A stretch of 64,000 bases of DNA from Bos javanicus (Eukaryota > Chordata > Mammalia > Artiodactyla > Bovidae), in contig NC_083875.1 in assembly GCF_032452875.1 (NCBI RefSeq), positions 74,608,178-74,672,177 of the forward strand, given 5' to 3'. The notes under the pieces are model-generated. The model saw only the letters and a program-made list of their open reading frames with translations. It made no database searches and was not told the origin of the DNA. The position numbers were made by a program, and so were the translations under genes. Shown piece after piece: positions 35,515 through 46,761 of the stretch (its first letter is position 1; every line of letters starts with the position of its first letter).

Positions 35515-36032
35515 TTAGACTTCCTCCCCATTTTCACTGAGGGAGATGGTGTGGATCTTAATGGTCGGAATCTGATGATTCTCTCCATGACTGGGGGTCG
35601 AGGGCCCCAGGCAACAGCACACTTGCAAAAAGCTTTTACTTCTCACCCGGGCAGTGGTGCAGGCTGATGGGTCTCTGGCCACCGCCATCCTGGCAGATCC
35701 GCGGGGTAGGGAAGAGAAAATTTTCCATTCACAGACCCCATCCGTCTTGGAGATCTTATAGAAGGTCTCTGCAGATCCCACCGGAATGCGAACCAGGTCC
35801 TTGTGCTGTCCCTCCAGGACGTGGCTGGGTGCGTGCAGCGTGTAGCCCAGGGTGTGTTTGGAGGACTGCTTTCGTCGCAGACACTGGATTCTCAAGACAT
35901 TCTGAAAGGCCTTTTTAAACTCTTGACTGGAGCATGGGTATATAATGGGGTTGATGCAGCTGTTTAGGTAACCGAGCCAAAATGCTATTTTAAAAACGGT
36001 TTCTGAGGGCCTGAAATCAGGAAAGAAAGACC
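35515..36032 (-). CDS. ADRA1A: ADRA1A second coding exon: TM7, helix 8 and C-terminal tail
   Basis: This is the last coding exon (main isoform) of the alpha-1A adrenergic receptor, a plasma-membrane Gq/11-coupled receptor for noradrenaline and adrenaline that drives phospholipase C and calcium signalling. Reading the minus strand, a pyrimidine-rich acceptor ending TTCCAG sits just above 36032. The exon starts in phase with the last two bases of a glycine codon, then encodes 171 residues and a stop at 35515-35517. Visible landmarks are SFFPDF at the end of extracellular loop 3, TM7 with NSCINPIIYPC (NPxxY motif), helix 8 QEFKKAFQNVLRIQC with a likely palmitoylated cysteine, a Ser/Arg-rich tail, and the end SLSENGEEV. 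The family protein is about 466 residues, so about 295 come from exon 1, which is outside the window. The frame is intact, with no stops or frameshifts. The match rests on remembered family sequence but is extensive. Confidence 0.96.
35641..35650 (-). promoter_or_regulatory. ADRA1A: Internal alternative 5' splice donor in the ADRA1A exon
   Basis: The minus strand reads CCGG then GTGAGA, close to the donor consensus, with the GT at 35646-35645. The cut falls exactly between codons, after the Arg of ...CTTAR and before VRSKS. Human ADRA1A isoforms that diverge from the long form do so at this position (about residue 424), so the site is probably used. Use would replace the last 43 residues with another tail from a downstream exon. 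Confidence 0.65.
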
Positions 36033-36062
36033 CTGGAAGAAAACACAAGAGATTCATACGTG
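36033..36062 (-). promoter_or_regulatory. ADRA1A: ADRA1A intron 1 splice acceptor and polypyrimidine tract
   Basis: Read on the minus strand this is a T/C-rich run ending TTTTCTTCCAG, directly before the GG that completes the glycine codon of the exon. The AG is at 36034-36033. Frame continuity (phase 1) agrees with the single known intron of alpha-1 receptors, which falls at the end of TM6 or the start of extracellular loop 3. Confidence 0.85.
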
Positions 36063-36485
36063 TTATTTGCAAGTCAATGGGCCACTTGGCTAGGAAAATA
36101 AAGCAAACCCTCCAACAAACACCTTTATCGGATCTCGAAAAAGCTCCAAATGATCCCAAATGCATCTGAGTTTTCAGATTTGACTGATCACATCCTTGAT
36201 AATATCCTCAAAAGCCATTCACACTTGGCTTTTGATATTGCTCCAAATGAGCAATATCGTTTACGGGAAAAGACCCAAAGGATAGGGCTGCACTGGTTCT
36301 TAGTGATGAAATATCACTTGATGTCCACTAGGAAGCTTTAAATCATGAAAACATGAGATGGAGCCTGAGTCTATATATGCAAATTGTTTTGCTTGAATTT
36401 AAAACTAAGTTGAAATTCATCCAAACATTCATATTAAAATAAGATCACCTGAATTGTTCTTTTGTTCTTTGATGCAGTATTATAC

Positions 36486-36668
36486 GGGCTTCCCAGGTGG
36501 CGCTAGTGGTAAAGAACCTGTCTGCCAAAGCAGGAGACACAAGAGGAAGAAGGCATGGCAATCCAATCCAGTATCCTTGCGTGGAGAATCCCACAGACAG
36601 GGGAGCCTGGCAAACTACAGTCCATAGGGTCGCAAAGAGTCGGATATGAGTGAGCAACTGAGCATACA
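36486..36668 (+). mobile_element. Bov-tA SINE with TSD
   Basis: Sense copy with an internal deletion after the head. TGCAGTATTATAC at 36473-36485 is repeated as TGCAGTATATTATAC at 36669-36683 (two-base indel). Confidence 0.88.
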
Positions 36669-37170
36669 TGCAGTATATTATACAAGTACAGCCTAAATAT
36701 TAATAATTTGAATCTTTTTCTCTCCTGAATGTTGGAGAAGTATTTTCTAATGAGAATCTCAAATTTACAAACTATTGGCTTTGTCAACTTTGACCAGTGA
36801 TTTTTTTCTCTGACGATGCCTTTTGACATTGCAGTATACTCACCTGCTCAAAATGCTCCAATAGCAGCCAAATGCTTCTTAAGAGCTTGACATGCAGGGT
36901 CTTTTCCAGTGCTAAACCTACTCTAGCTTTCTAACATTAATACTTCCACTGTAAACGGACACACTACAAAATTTTCTCCAAGTCACTGCTCATTTTTTTG
37001 GGGTCCAGATGTCCAAAACGACCTTTACTGTCCTCTTTACCTACTCAAGTCATCCTTTAACTTACCCAGCAGGAATCAAGTTTCAGGTCTCTTTACGTCT
37101 TACATAATAACTATCCCATAGCTCCTGGATGCAAAATGGCAAAACCAAGTTATCTTAAAGTGGGAACAGT

Positions 37171-37383
37171 GTTAAAGTGTTAGTCGCTCAGTCGTATCCT
37201 ACTGTTTGTGATCTCACAGATTGTAGCCCACCAGGATCCTCTGTCCATGGAATTCTCCAGGCAAGAATACTAGAATGGGGGCTGCCGTTTCCTTCTCCAG
37301 GGGATCTTCCTGACCCTGGGATTGAACCAGTGTCTTCTGCATTGCAGGCAGATTCTTTACCACCTGAGCCACCAGGGAAGCGC
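37171..37383 (-). mobile_element. Bov-tA SINE
   Basis: Antisense copy (gtgttagtcgctcagtcgta ... gagccaccagggaagcgcc). GTGGGAACAGT before and GTGCGAACAGT after form a likely TSD. Confidence 0.88.
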
Positions 37384-37939
37384 CGTGCGAACAGTCTTAG
37401 AGGTTATTTTATTCAATTACTCAATTTCCAAATGAAAAAAACAATGATTAAGGTGGTTGTCACAAACTTAATAGCTATGTACTAATACAGTGATAGATAA
37501 AGAGATATAGAACTGCTAGCCCAGTGTTATTTATTTTCTGCACAATTTTTTTCTTTTGCTTCAGCCTCATAAAGATCTTGATTTTATGTCTTTCTTTTTC
37601 TCTCTGCTCTAGAGATCCATCAGAGTCATGACAAACTGATGGATAGGCTTAGAAATCTACTCTGGCAAACAGTGCCCTGAAATTTAGTGGAGAATCTCAT
37701 AAATATAAACAAAGAGTAAAGTTAAATATTGCAGAACCAAAGAAGGCAAAATGGTACAATGATTGATGAGAGTATTTTTTGTCTCTGAAGCATATTCCCT
37801 GTTAAATTCAATGTGTCTCAAAGAAATTAAAACACATACAGGCACATACAGAGATGATGGTTGTTAAGTGGGAAAGTATTATTCTTTATCTCCAAAGCTT
37901 TTAACATTTTCCTATAGTTATAATACAATGTACTCATAT

Positions 37940-37998
37940 TGAGTGTCTGGTTTGAGCCAGGCTCTGTACTAAACAGTCTACATAAATTTAATCACCTC
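37940..37998 (+). repeat. MIR remnant, 5' part (split)
   Basis: gagtgtctggtttgagccag, gctctgtactaaacagtcta: the start of a MIR core that resumes at about 38449 after two later insertions. Confidence 0.7.
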
Positions 37999-38254
37999 TG
38001 AAACTCCAGTGCTTTGGCCACCTCATGCGAAGAGTTGACTCTTTAGAAAAGACGCTGATGCTGGGAGGGATTGGGGGCAGGAGGAAAAGGGCACGACAGA
38101 GGATGAGATGGCTGGATGGCATCACCGACTCGATGGATGTGAGTTTGAGTGAACTCCAGGAGTTGGTGATGGACAGGGAGGCCTGGCGTGCTGCAATTCA
38201 TGGGGTCGCAAAGAGTCGGACACGACTGAGCGACTGAACTGAACTGAACTGAGT
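37999..38254 (+). mobile_element. BovB LINE 3' end
   Basis: Sense BovB terminus; 38025-38237 reads MRRVDSLEKTLMLGGIGGRR through GVAKSRTRLSD. It ends in (GAACT)n. Inserted in the MIR. Confidence 0.92.
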
Positions 38255-38274
38255 AACATCAAGAGTCATACGAT

Positions 38275-38448
38275 TCCTACTGTATAGCACAGGGAAGTCT
38301 ACTTAACACTCTGTATGGGAAAATACCTATATGGGAAAAGAATTTACAAAAGAGTGGATCTATGTAAAACTGATTCACTTTGCTGTACATTTGAAACTAA
38401 CACACTATAAATCAACTGTTAATGTATTCTAATAAAAATAAAAGTTAT
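38275..38448 (+). mobile_element. Artiodactyl L1 3'UTR
   Basis: tactgtatagcacagggaag, gattcactttgctgtacatt, tattctaataaaaataaaag. GTCATACGATTC before and GTTATATGATTC after resemble a diverged TSD. Second insertion in the same MIR. Confidence 0.82.
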
Positions 38449-38580
38449 ATGATTCATATCAACATCCCCATTTTACAAATTAAGAAACTGTGATTTAATG
38501 AGATAGAATAATTCAACTAAAGTCACACAGGCAGAGGGTTAGCTGGGATTTGAAACTGGGAAGTCTGACTTTAGGGCCTA
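38449..38580 (+). repeat. MIR remnant, 3' part (split)
   Basis: catccccattttacaaatta, agtcacacaggcagagggtt, agctgggatttgaaactggg: the MIR 3' core, continuing the fragment at 37940. Confidence 0.75.
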
Positions 38581-39323
38581 TGTTCCTTTATCATATCTGA
38601 AAATACATTAGAATAATGCATATCTAGAGAATGAGGATGATGTATGGAGAATGATAAATGGTACAGTTGAGGGAATTAAACTAGAAAGATGGTTTCTCAA
38701 ACTTAATCTTAGAGGTGAAAAAAGCAGCTAATATGAACATGAATGGTGATTCTTATGAATGTGGTCAGTTCCAGAAAAATCCATCCTAATTATGATGCCT
38801 ATATGTTGTTCCATATTTCTTCCAAATAGCAACAGTGATAGGATTAAGGGGACTCTCTTCTCAAGGCAGGCCTTGGGTTGGGCTTAATTAGGATATATGA
38901 GCAGGGCATGCCTGAAATTACCTTGTCTGGGAATTTCACTCTTCTGTAAATCAGCTAGAGAGGGGAGTATGTGTCCCTTATTTGAAGAATTTAAGTTAAG
39001 AGAAAAATTTAAAAAAATATGTGAATTCTGAACGCTAATGCTAGTGAGATGATTTCAGATCCTTGGAGTTTCCCATAATTTCTTCAGGGACACTCTTTGT
39101 ATTCACAGAGTCCTGTTCTGCATTAAGACATCTCAACATTTCCTTTCAGTCCATTTCCTCCTATTCCTCTTCCCTCCTTTGAAGTCTCCTTACAAAGCCA
39201 GGCTACTCTGGCCTTCCTGTTATGTCCACAGCTTCAGAGATAAATATCAGTCCTTTCCTTCAGGTGCCCTGCTCAAAATACCCATTTCCTGGTGGCAGCT
39301 GAGGCATAGGATGATAAAGGAGA

Positions 39324-39537
39324 AAGTATAAATGTGTTAGTTTCTTAGTCACGTCCGACTCTTTGCGACCCCATGGACTGAAGCCCACCAGGCTCCTCTG
39401 TCCATGGAATTCTTCAGGCAAGGATACTGGAGCAGGTAGCCATTCCTTTCACCAGGGCATCTTCCTGACCCAGGAATTGAACCCGGATCTCCCACATGGC
39501 AGCCTGATTCTTTACCATCTGAGCCACCAGGGAAACC
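39324..39537 (-). mobile_element. Bov-tA SINE with long TSD
   Basis: Antisense copy between CATAGGATGATAAAGGAGA (39305-39323) and CATAGGATGAGAAAGGAGA (39538-39556), a 19-bp TSD with one mismatch. Confidence 0.92.
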
Positions 39538-39878
39538 CATAGGATGAGAAAGGAGATGGTTAAAATGAATTTATACCTAGATTTTAAAGACAGTCGTGTT
39601 TTAACCCTGCAGAAATACTGTCTTGCTAATTATAGCAAATCTCTTGATATTGGCTTTTAAGACAGTGAATGGGAGATTCTTCTGGATCAGAGGCTCTCCC
39701 ATAAATGAACCACTTGGTTTATCCCATCAGGTGTGTGACAACACCTAGATGTGTCTAAACCTAGCACAATGTGCCCATGCCCAATCTGACAACTCCACAG
39801 AGGCAGGTCACGGGACCCATTTCTCCTCCCTGCAGTCTTTCATCCTCCCTTTCAGGTGATTGTCTTTTGGTAGCTTCC

Positions 39879-41067
39879 AACTGGGGTTTTAGAAAAGGCA
39901 GAGGAACCAGAGATCAAATTGCCAACATCCACTGGATCAAAAGCAAGAGAGTTCCAGAAAAATATCTATGTCTGCTTTAATGACTATGCCAAAGCCTTTG
40001 ACTGTGTGGATCACAATAAACTGTGGAAAATTCTGAAAGAGATGGGAATACCAGACCACCTGACCTGCCTCTTGAGAAATCTATATGCAGGTCAGGAAGA
40101 AACAGTTAGAACTGGACATGGAAGAACAGACTGATTCCAAATTGGGAGAGGACTATGTCAAGGCTGTATATTGTCACACTGCTTATTTAACTTATGTGCA
40201 GAGTACATCATCAGAAATGCTGGGCTGGATGAAGCACAAGCTGGAATCAAGATCGCTGGGAGAAATACCAATAACCTCAGATATGCAGATGACCCCACCC
40301 ATATGGCAGAAAGTGAAGAAAAACTAAAGAGCTTCTTGATGAAAGTGGAAGAGGAAAGTGAAAATGTTGACTTAAAACTCAACATTCATAAAAATAAGAT
40401 CATGGCATCTGATCCCATCACTTCATGGCAAATAGGTGGGTAAACAGTGGAAACAGTGGCTGACTTTTATTTTTTGGGGCTCCAAAATCACTGCAGATGG
40501 TGACTGCAGCCATGAAATTAAAAGACGCTTACTCCTTGGAAGGAAAGCTATGACCAACCTAGACAGCATATTAAAAAGCAGAGACATTACTTTGCCAAAA
40601 AAGGTCTGTCTAGTCATGGCTATGGTTTTTCCAGTGGTCATGTGTGGATGTGAGAGTTGGACTATAAAGAAAGCTGAGCGCCGAAGAATTGATGCTTTTG
40701 AACTGTGGTGTTGGAGAAGACTCTTGAGAATCCCTTGGATTGCAGAGAGAGCCAACCAGTCCATCCTAAAGGAGATCAGTCCTGGGTGTTCATTGGAAGG
40801 ACTGATGTTGAGGCTGAAACTCCAATACTTTGGCCACCTGATGCGAAGAGCTGACTCATTTGAAAAGACCCTGATGCTGGGAAAGATTGAGGGCAGGAGG
40901 AGAAGGGGATGACAGAGGATGAGATGGTTGGATGGCATCACCGACTCAATGGACATGAGTTTAGGTAGACTCCAGGAGTTGATGGTGGACAAGGAGGCCT
41001 GGCGTGCTGCACTTCATGGGGTTGCAAAGAGTCAGACACAACTGAGCAACTGAACTGAACTGAACTG
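39879..41067 (+). mobile_element. BovB LINE with reverse-transcriptase core, disabled
   Basis: The longest BovB copy here, about 1.2 kb, sense. It starts inside the RT domain (GFRKGRGTRDQIANIHWIK) and includes motif A as NDYAKAFDCVDHNK, motif C as LRYADD (40171-40443 frame), then the region CESWTIKKAERRRIDAFELW and the 3' end with (GAACT)n. Coding pieces at 39919-40134, 40171-40443 and 40436-40912 are in different frames, and the endonuclease half is missing. It is a dead 5'-truncated copy. Confidence 0.93.
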
Positions 41068-41175
41068 GGGTTCGGAGAGAGACTCCTAACTGTATTTCCT
41101 TCAAATGCTTTCCAAAAGTTAAAAGAAGACAGTACAGGGCTTCTTTCCAAACTTCTTCATATTATTCACATCTTT

Positions 41176-41409
41176 TTTAAGAATTGCACTTATTTATTTA
41201 TTTGGCTGTGTTGAGTCTTAGTTATGGCGCTCAGGATCTTCATTGCATTATGTGGGATCTTTCGTTGCACCCCATGGACTCTCTAGTTGTGGCACATGGG
41301 CTTAGTTGCTCCAAAGGCATGTGGGATCTTAGTTGCCTGACCAGGGATCCAACCGGAGTCTCCTGTGTTGTTAGGCAGATTCTTAGCCACTGGACCACAG
41401 GGAAGTCCC
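41176..41409 (-). mobile_element. CHR-2-type SINE with TSD
   Basis: Antisense copy (ttatttggctgtgttgagtc ... ggaccacagggaagtccc) between perfect TTATTCACATCTTT at 41162-41175 and 41410-41423. Confidence 0.92.
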
Positions 41410-41839
41410 TTATTCACATCTTTGGATCTCTTTCTTCCCTTCATTTTTCCTCTCTAGGAAGAGAAGATTGAGCTGTCATCAGGCTTGGAAAAGAGCTGTT
41501 GTTTCGTGGTCCCCATCAGGGTGCTCTCATCTCAGGATCCCTTCTTCTGCTCAAAGCTTTCTGCTCAGGCATCATCTTTTCTGAATTTCTCACAATTTCT
41601 TTTCCCAACCTCACTTTCTTCTCAATGATGATGATATTTTTTAGATCAGGAAGCTTGATCATGATTCTCTTTGTTGTCTACCCATCACGACATGGAGCAC
41701 CAGGGTTGAATCTGCCTGGTTTAGGGACAGACATCTCTGGACCCAGTCACTAGGATGAAAACTCCCTTTTAGCAGGAACCGTGTCAGTTCTTGCTCATAG
41801 AGCTCCAGAACCCAGCACAATGCTGGTGTTTCAAAGTTC

Positions 41840-42044
41840 TTGTTTAGTCACTAAACTGTGTCCAACTCTTTGCAACTCCATGAACTGTAGCCCACCTGGC
41901 TCCTCTGTCCATGGGATTCCCTAGGCAAGAACACTGGAGTGGGTTGCCATTTCTCCCTCCAGGGGATCCTCCCCACCCAGGGATCGAATCAGTGCCTCTT
42001 GCATTGTCAGGTGGATTCTTTACCACAGAACCACTGAGGAAAGC
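41840..42044 (-). mobile_element. Bov-tA SINE
   Basis: Antisense copy (ttgtttagtcactaaactgt ... accactgaggaaagc), mildly diverged. Confidence 0.86.
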
Positions 42045-42275
42045 ATCCTCCTAATTTTTGCTGAATGAATGGCTGAATGAATTTCTTGACTGACTGAATA
42101 ATCCTCCCTGTCTCCCCTATCACTGCTTCATAGTGTGGCCTGGCTTCTTCTCTGCCTCACAGCCATAGCCCTTATTTCTCATCATGCCCCTGCCTTCCTT
42201 CTGTTGTCTCTTTCATTTTGGCAGAGTTTCTGCTCAAAACTCTGGTGTTCTTTGGGCTGTCCTTACACTATCTGA

Positions 42276-42400
42276 TTTGTGTGTTCATCACTCAGTCGTG
42301 TCCAACTCTTTGCAACTGCACGAACTGTAGCCCACCAGACTCCTCTGTCCATGGGATTCTCCAGGCAAGAATACTGGAGCGGTTTGTCATGGCTTTCTCC
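42276..42400 (-). mobile_element. 5'-truncated Bov-tA
   Basis: A-element portion only. ACTATCTG occurs just before (42268-42275) and just after, a plausible 8-bp TSD. Confidence 0.8.
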
Positions 42401-42402
42401 AC

Positions 42403-43224
42403 TATCTGCTTTACCTTACTGCAATTAACTGGTATCTAATACTCTAATTTTTCTCACCATGCTCCACAGGAGGAGCCAGACATTTGAATTATCCATAAGA
42501 ACACGGGGTCTTCTATTTCTCTTGTCATTGTAGGTATACTGGGCACTTCAACAATTTCTGTTCAGATTCTGCTGCAAGAAACACAAACAGCTTCCGGCTT
42601 AATTCCCGGAACTCCTCCCCCTGCAGGTCGGGTCATCCCTTGCATGTGAATTTGCTTCACTGAATTCCCGAACTTTGGAAAATCCCCAAGCCTCTAGAGA
42701 CTCTTTCATGCACTGACTTTCCTCCATGATTAGGTCCTGCTGCAGAATTTCTGACTCTTTTCGGGTTCATCCAAACACTCTGGTTGACTAAAACTTGGCC
42801 AGACTGAGACGGGAAGAGCCTGAGTTTATCCCCTCAACACCATCTACATCTTCACCCTTGGAGATTCACTATCCTCCTTTCCATTGTCGAGGGCTCTAGA
42901 TACCAAGGAGAAATAGAAACTGACGATTTCAAATGATGCACTTAAGTCTCACTCGATGTCCTCTCCATTGGAAGCATTTCGCTTTTGGTTTCTGATCTGG
43001 GGCTCATCTGTAGGCTTATTGTGGAAGATACCAGGACCCATCCCAGTGAAGGCTACACTATAGTCACATTTTAGCTACAAAGTTACAGCAGTTTGTTCTC
43101 AATGGTCCCCATAGAAAGAAAACTATTTTCCTGCCAATACTGGCCTCCTAAGTGTGTTTTATCCATCAGTGTTCCAGTTCTCTCTAAAATACATGAGGAT
43201 AAAAATGCAGTTCTCAGGAGAGGG
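42403..43224. other. Unique sequence
   Basis: No repeat or gene recognised in about 820 bases within the ADRA1A intron. Confidence 0.45.
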
Positions 43225-43382
43225 TGGGATGAACTGAAAAAGTAGCATTGACATATATACACTATCAAGTGTAAAACAGATGGCTAGTGGGAAGCTGCTG
43301 TATAGCACAGGGAACCCAGCCTGGTGCTCTGTGATGACCTAGAAGGGGTGGGATGAGGGGGCTGGGGAGAGAGAGACAGGCT
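43225..43382 (+). mobile_element. L1 3'UTR, first part (split)
   Basis: ctgctgtatagcacagggaa, cctggtgctctgtgatgacc. It continues at 43723 (gtacatatatacatatggct) after a BovB insertion. Confidence 0.8.
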
Positions 43383-43392
43383 CAAGAAGGAG

Positions 43393-43712
43393 TTTGTTGT
43401 TCAGTTGCTCAGTCTCATCCGACTCTGTGTGACCCCATGGACTGCAGTATACCAGGCTTCCCTGTCCTTCACTATCTCCCAGAATTTGCTCAAACTCGTG
43501 TTTGTTGAGTTGGTAATGCCGTCCAACCATCTCATCCTCTGTCACCCCCTTTTCCTCTTGTCCTCAGTCTTTCCCAGCATCAGAGTCATTTCCAGTGAGT
43601 CATCTCTTCACATCAGGTGGCCAAATGAAGCTTCAGCTTCAGCATCAGTCCTTCTTATGAATATTCAAGGTTAATTTCCTTTAGGATTGACTAGTTTGAA
43701 CTCTTGGCTGTC
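43393..43712 (-). mobile_element. BovB 3' fragment inside L1, with TSD
   Basis: Antisense BovB of about 320 bases flanked by CAAGAAGGAG at 43383-43392 and 43713-43722, cleanly splitting the L1 3'UTR. Confidence 0.9.
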
Positions 43713-43722
43713 CAAGAAGGAG

Positions 43723-43820
43723 GGAAGATGTACATATATACATATGGCTGATTCACACTGTTGTACAGCAGTAACCAACACAACATTGTAAAGCAATTTT
43801 CCTCCAATTAAAAAATTTTA
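43723..43820 (+). mobile_element. L1 3'UTR, second part (split)
   Basis: gctgattcacactgttgtac, accaacacaacattgtaaag, then an A-rich end. Continuation of 43225-43382. Confidence 0.8.
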
Positions 43821-45230
43821 AAAACCCAGAAGTTCTCAAATTCCAACTCAGCACTGATAATTAGAAGGTGCCTTTTGAGTTCAGCTCCTGTCGAATCAGG
43901 GGGACTCAATACAGAAGTTGGAAGCCATGAGTCAGTCTTCTTGGTTCTAGCCTTCCAATTTCTACACTTAGTTTCACCTACCTGAAAACCTGACATCTTA
44001 ATGACAACTTTGAGAGATATCAGGTTATGACAAGCTTTAATTAGCTGGAGTCACAGGATGTTAGAATGTGAAGAGTGGCAGAAACTAGGAAACCTAGCAG
44101 GCACTGTTAACCCCTCCACAACAGATGAAGAGTGTACAGATGAGAAGAGAAAGTGGTTTCCATAAAACTATCTGCTCATCTGTGGTCCAGAGACCCAGAC
44201 TCTGCTCAGTTTCTTCCATTTCTTCTCCTGATTTGCTGGGCCATTTGGCAACCGCATGATGGCATGGGAAGTATTGATGGCGATATGTCCAACTGTGGTC
44301 ATAGAATGACAACAGGTTTTGCAGAGATAATGAGAAAGAAGGGGGAGGAGAGCAGTGTCATCAATAACTACACTATTTAAAAGTTGCAATGTTCAGACAC
44401 TGGAAAGGAGAACAGTGGTGATGGTCTTGGAAGGGCTCACACATTTGTGATACACTTGGAAGGGTATCACATTTTGAAAACTGGAGTTTAAATAACTTCA
44501 ATTAAAAAAACATGGACACCCAAGGAGAAGCTAATGTTATGTGGCCATGGGAGAAAATAACCCTTAATTGTTTCTCTTTGTCTAACCAGCGGTCTCTCCA
44601 TGTGTGTGGTATACAGTCCAGTGTGGCTGGTATGCATCCAATGAATAGGGGAGAGACACAAGCTGTTACATAAATAGGTGGCCAGTTCCCCAGGCCAAGG
44701 AGCTCCCGTGCCAAGCAGTATTCAAGCCAGATCGGTTGGCATCTTCTGGCCACGAAGACAGTTCTTGCCCCATTGAGCTAAGTTTGGGAGAAAAGCTGTT
44801 GGAATCAGAGTATAAGCACAGACTCAAGCTCTTTGTCACCCTGGAGTCCACCAGATGTTCTACCTTGGATGGCTGATTTGGCTGTGTCACAGTGACTTGC
44901 CTGAGCCCTTCTGAGGTTCATCCAGGGGCCACCCTTATGCAATTCTCAGCCAGACAAGAATCTTTAAGTTAGCTTCCTGGAATAATGGACAGAAATCTCT
45001 AAGAACACTGCCAGATTAACTGCAAACTGGAACTCTGGGCTCTCGACCCAAGATCCATGAATAGACTTCCCATGAAATGAAATGCAGTCTTTGTATGAGC
45101 AGAGATTCATTTTCTGGAGAAGAAGGCTTCAGCTTCTATCAGCTACTCACAGTGGTCTTGGAGACCCAAGGTATGGCCAAGCCTACCTCCCAGGTGCTGA
45201 GCAAAAGTGGTACCTCTGCCTGGCACACCT
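43821..45230. other. Unique sequence
   Basis: About 1.4 kb of intron with nothing recognised. Short overlapping open frames on both strands have no known domains. Confidence 0.45.
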
Positions 45231-45243
45231 CACTTAGCCTATA

Positions 45244-45458
45244 TTCGTGCATGCTCAGTCATGTTTGACTCTTTGCCACCCCATGGATGGTAGCCCACCA
45301 GGCTCCTCTGTCCATGGATTTTTCCAGGCAAAAATACTGCAACGGGTTAGCATTTCCTACTCCAGGGAATCTTTTCCATGCAGGGATTTAACCCCCGTCT
45401 CTTGCATCTCCTGCATTGGCAGGCAGATTCTTTACCACTGAGCCACCGGGGAAGCCCC
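45244..45458 (-). mobile_element. Bov-tA SINE with TSD
   Basis: Antisense copy between perfect CACTTAGCCTATA at 45231-45243 and 45459-45471. Confidence 0.92.
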
Positions 45459-45852
45459 CACTTAGCCTATACATCCTGATAAGAGCATCCAGCTTATAAT
45501 CATGACAAAAAGATGTCAGTTCAACTCCTCTTTAGAAGGACTTGCTCTTTTCTTCTCCTAGTTAATTGGGACTTAAAATTGCCTCTAAGGACAGTCACAT
45601 GATTGCTCCCTGGAAAGAGTTAACTGCTGGTCTTTTCTGAGCTTTCTGGGGTAGCTTAAATAGTAGTGTGAGGAAGGATGGCAGTTGTGGGAGGGTGCAG
45701 TGAGCAGGGGAAAAGACACACACTGTGTGCAGGGTACGAATGGAACAGAACAAACCCGGAGCACTGTGGGGACCAACTGTGGATGGGAGAGTTGCCCTTT
45801 TTTCTCATTTTCTGGGGACCAGGGTATATCGGCCATGGTTACTATTGTCAAG

Positions 45853-46067
45853 GGCTTCCCAGGTGGCGCTAGTGGTAAAGAACCCACCTGCCAATGCAGG
45901 AGACTAAGAGATGCGAGTTCAGTCCCTGAGTGGGGAAGATTCCCTGGAGGAGGAAATGGCAACCCACTCCAGAATTTTTGCCTGGGGAATCCCCGTGGAC
46001 AGAGGAGCTCGACGGGCTACAGTCCATGGGGTCACAAACAGCGGGACAAGACTGACTTAGCATGCAC
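45853..46067 (+). mobile_element. Bov-tA SINE with TSD
   Basis: Sense copy (gggcttcccaggtggcgcta ... agactgacttagcatgcac) between ACTATTGTCAAG (45841-45852) and ACTGTTGTCAAG (46068-46079). Confidence 0.9.
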
Positions 46068-46562
46068 ACTGTTGTCAAGAACCACTGCTCCACCACCCCT
46101 GATGGGTAAAGAGGTCACCTGGGGAGAGGTTGTCTCATGCTTCATACTTCTGCAAGTGGAAGACATTCTTTATGGGATCCTTCTGGCTGTGTAGTGTGTA
46201 GCTCTGCAGAATCAGGGGTTTTATCCTGGATGAATCCAAGCTGCTCGAAGTAAAGCTCTTTAAATGGTGTCTCTCACCAGTTATCAAAGCCCCAAACAGC
46301 ATTTCTCCTTGTTGAAAGAGTGCCATGTCTCCCAGAACATGCATGCTTATCCCAAGATAACTCAGGAAAGAATGACCAGCTAGACCAGAGCTAGACTCAT
46401 CAGGTACATTTCCCTCAAAAATCTCCTTGTTATTGTCTGTTTAAAATTAATACATAATCTAAGCACTTTCAACAGATGGCAAGACTTTTTCTTCTCCTTT
46501 ACTTAGTGAAATATATTTTGATTCAGGAAAACAACAGTAATTAAGTCATCATGTTCTGGCTT

Positions 46563-46761
46563 TTAAATAATTATTTATTTATTTATTTTTGGCTGTGCTG
46601 GGTCTTCATTGCTGCATGGGGTTTTCTCTAGTTGCGGTGACCATGGCTACTCTCCAGTTGTGGTGCACAGGCTTCTTATTGCAGTGTCTTCTCTTGTCAT
46701 AGAGTACGGGCTCTAGGGCGCACAGGCTTCAGTAGCTGCGGCTCCTGGGCTCTCTGTTTTG
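46563..46761 (-). mobile_element. CHR-2-type SINE, 5' half missing
   Basis: Antisense copy: (TTTA)n, ggctgtgctgggtcttcatt, cacaggcttcttattgcagt, stopping at ggctcctgggctc where the inverted L1 begins. Confidence 0.83.
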
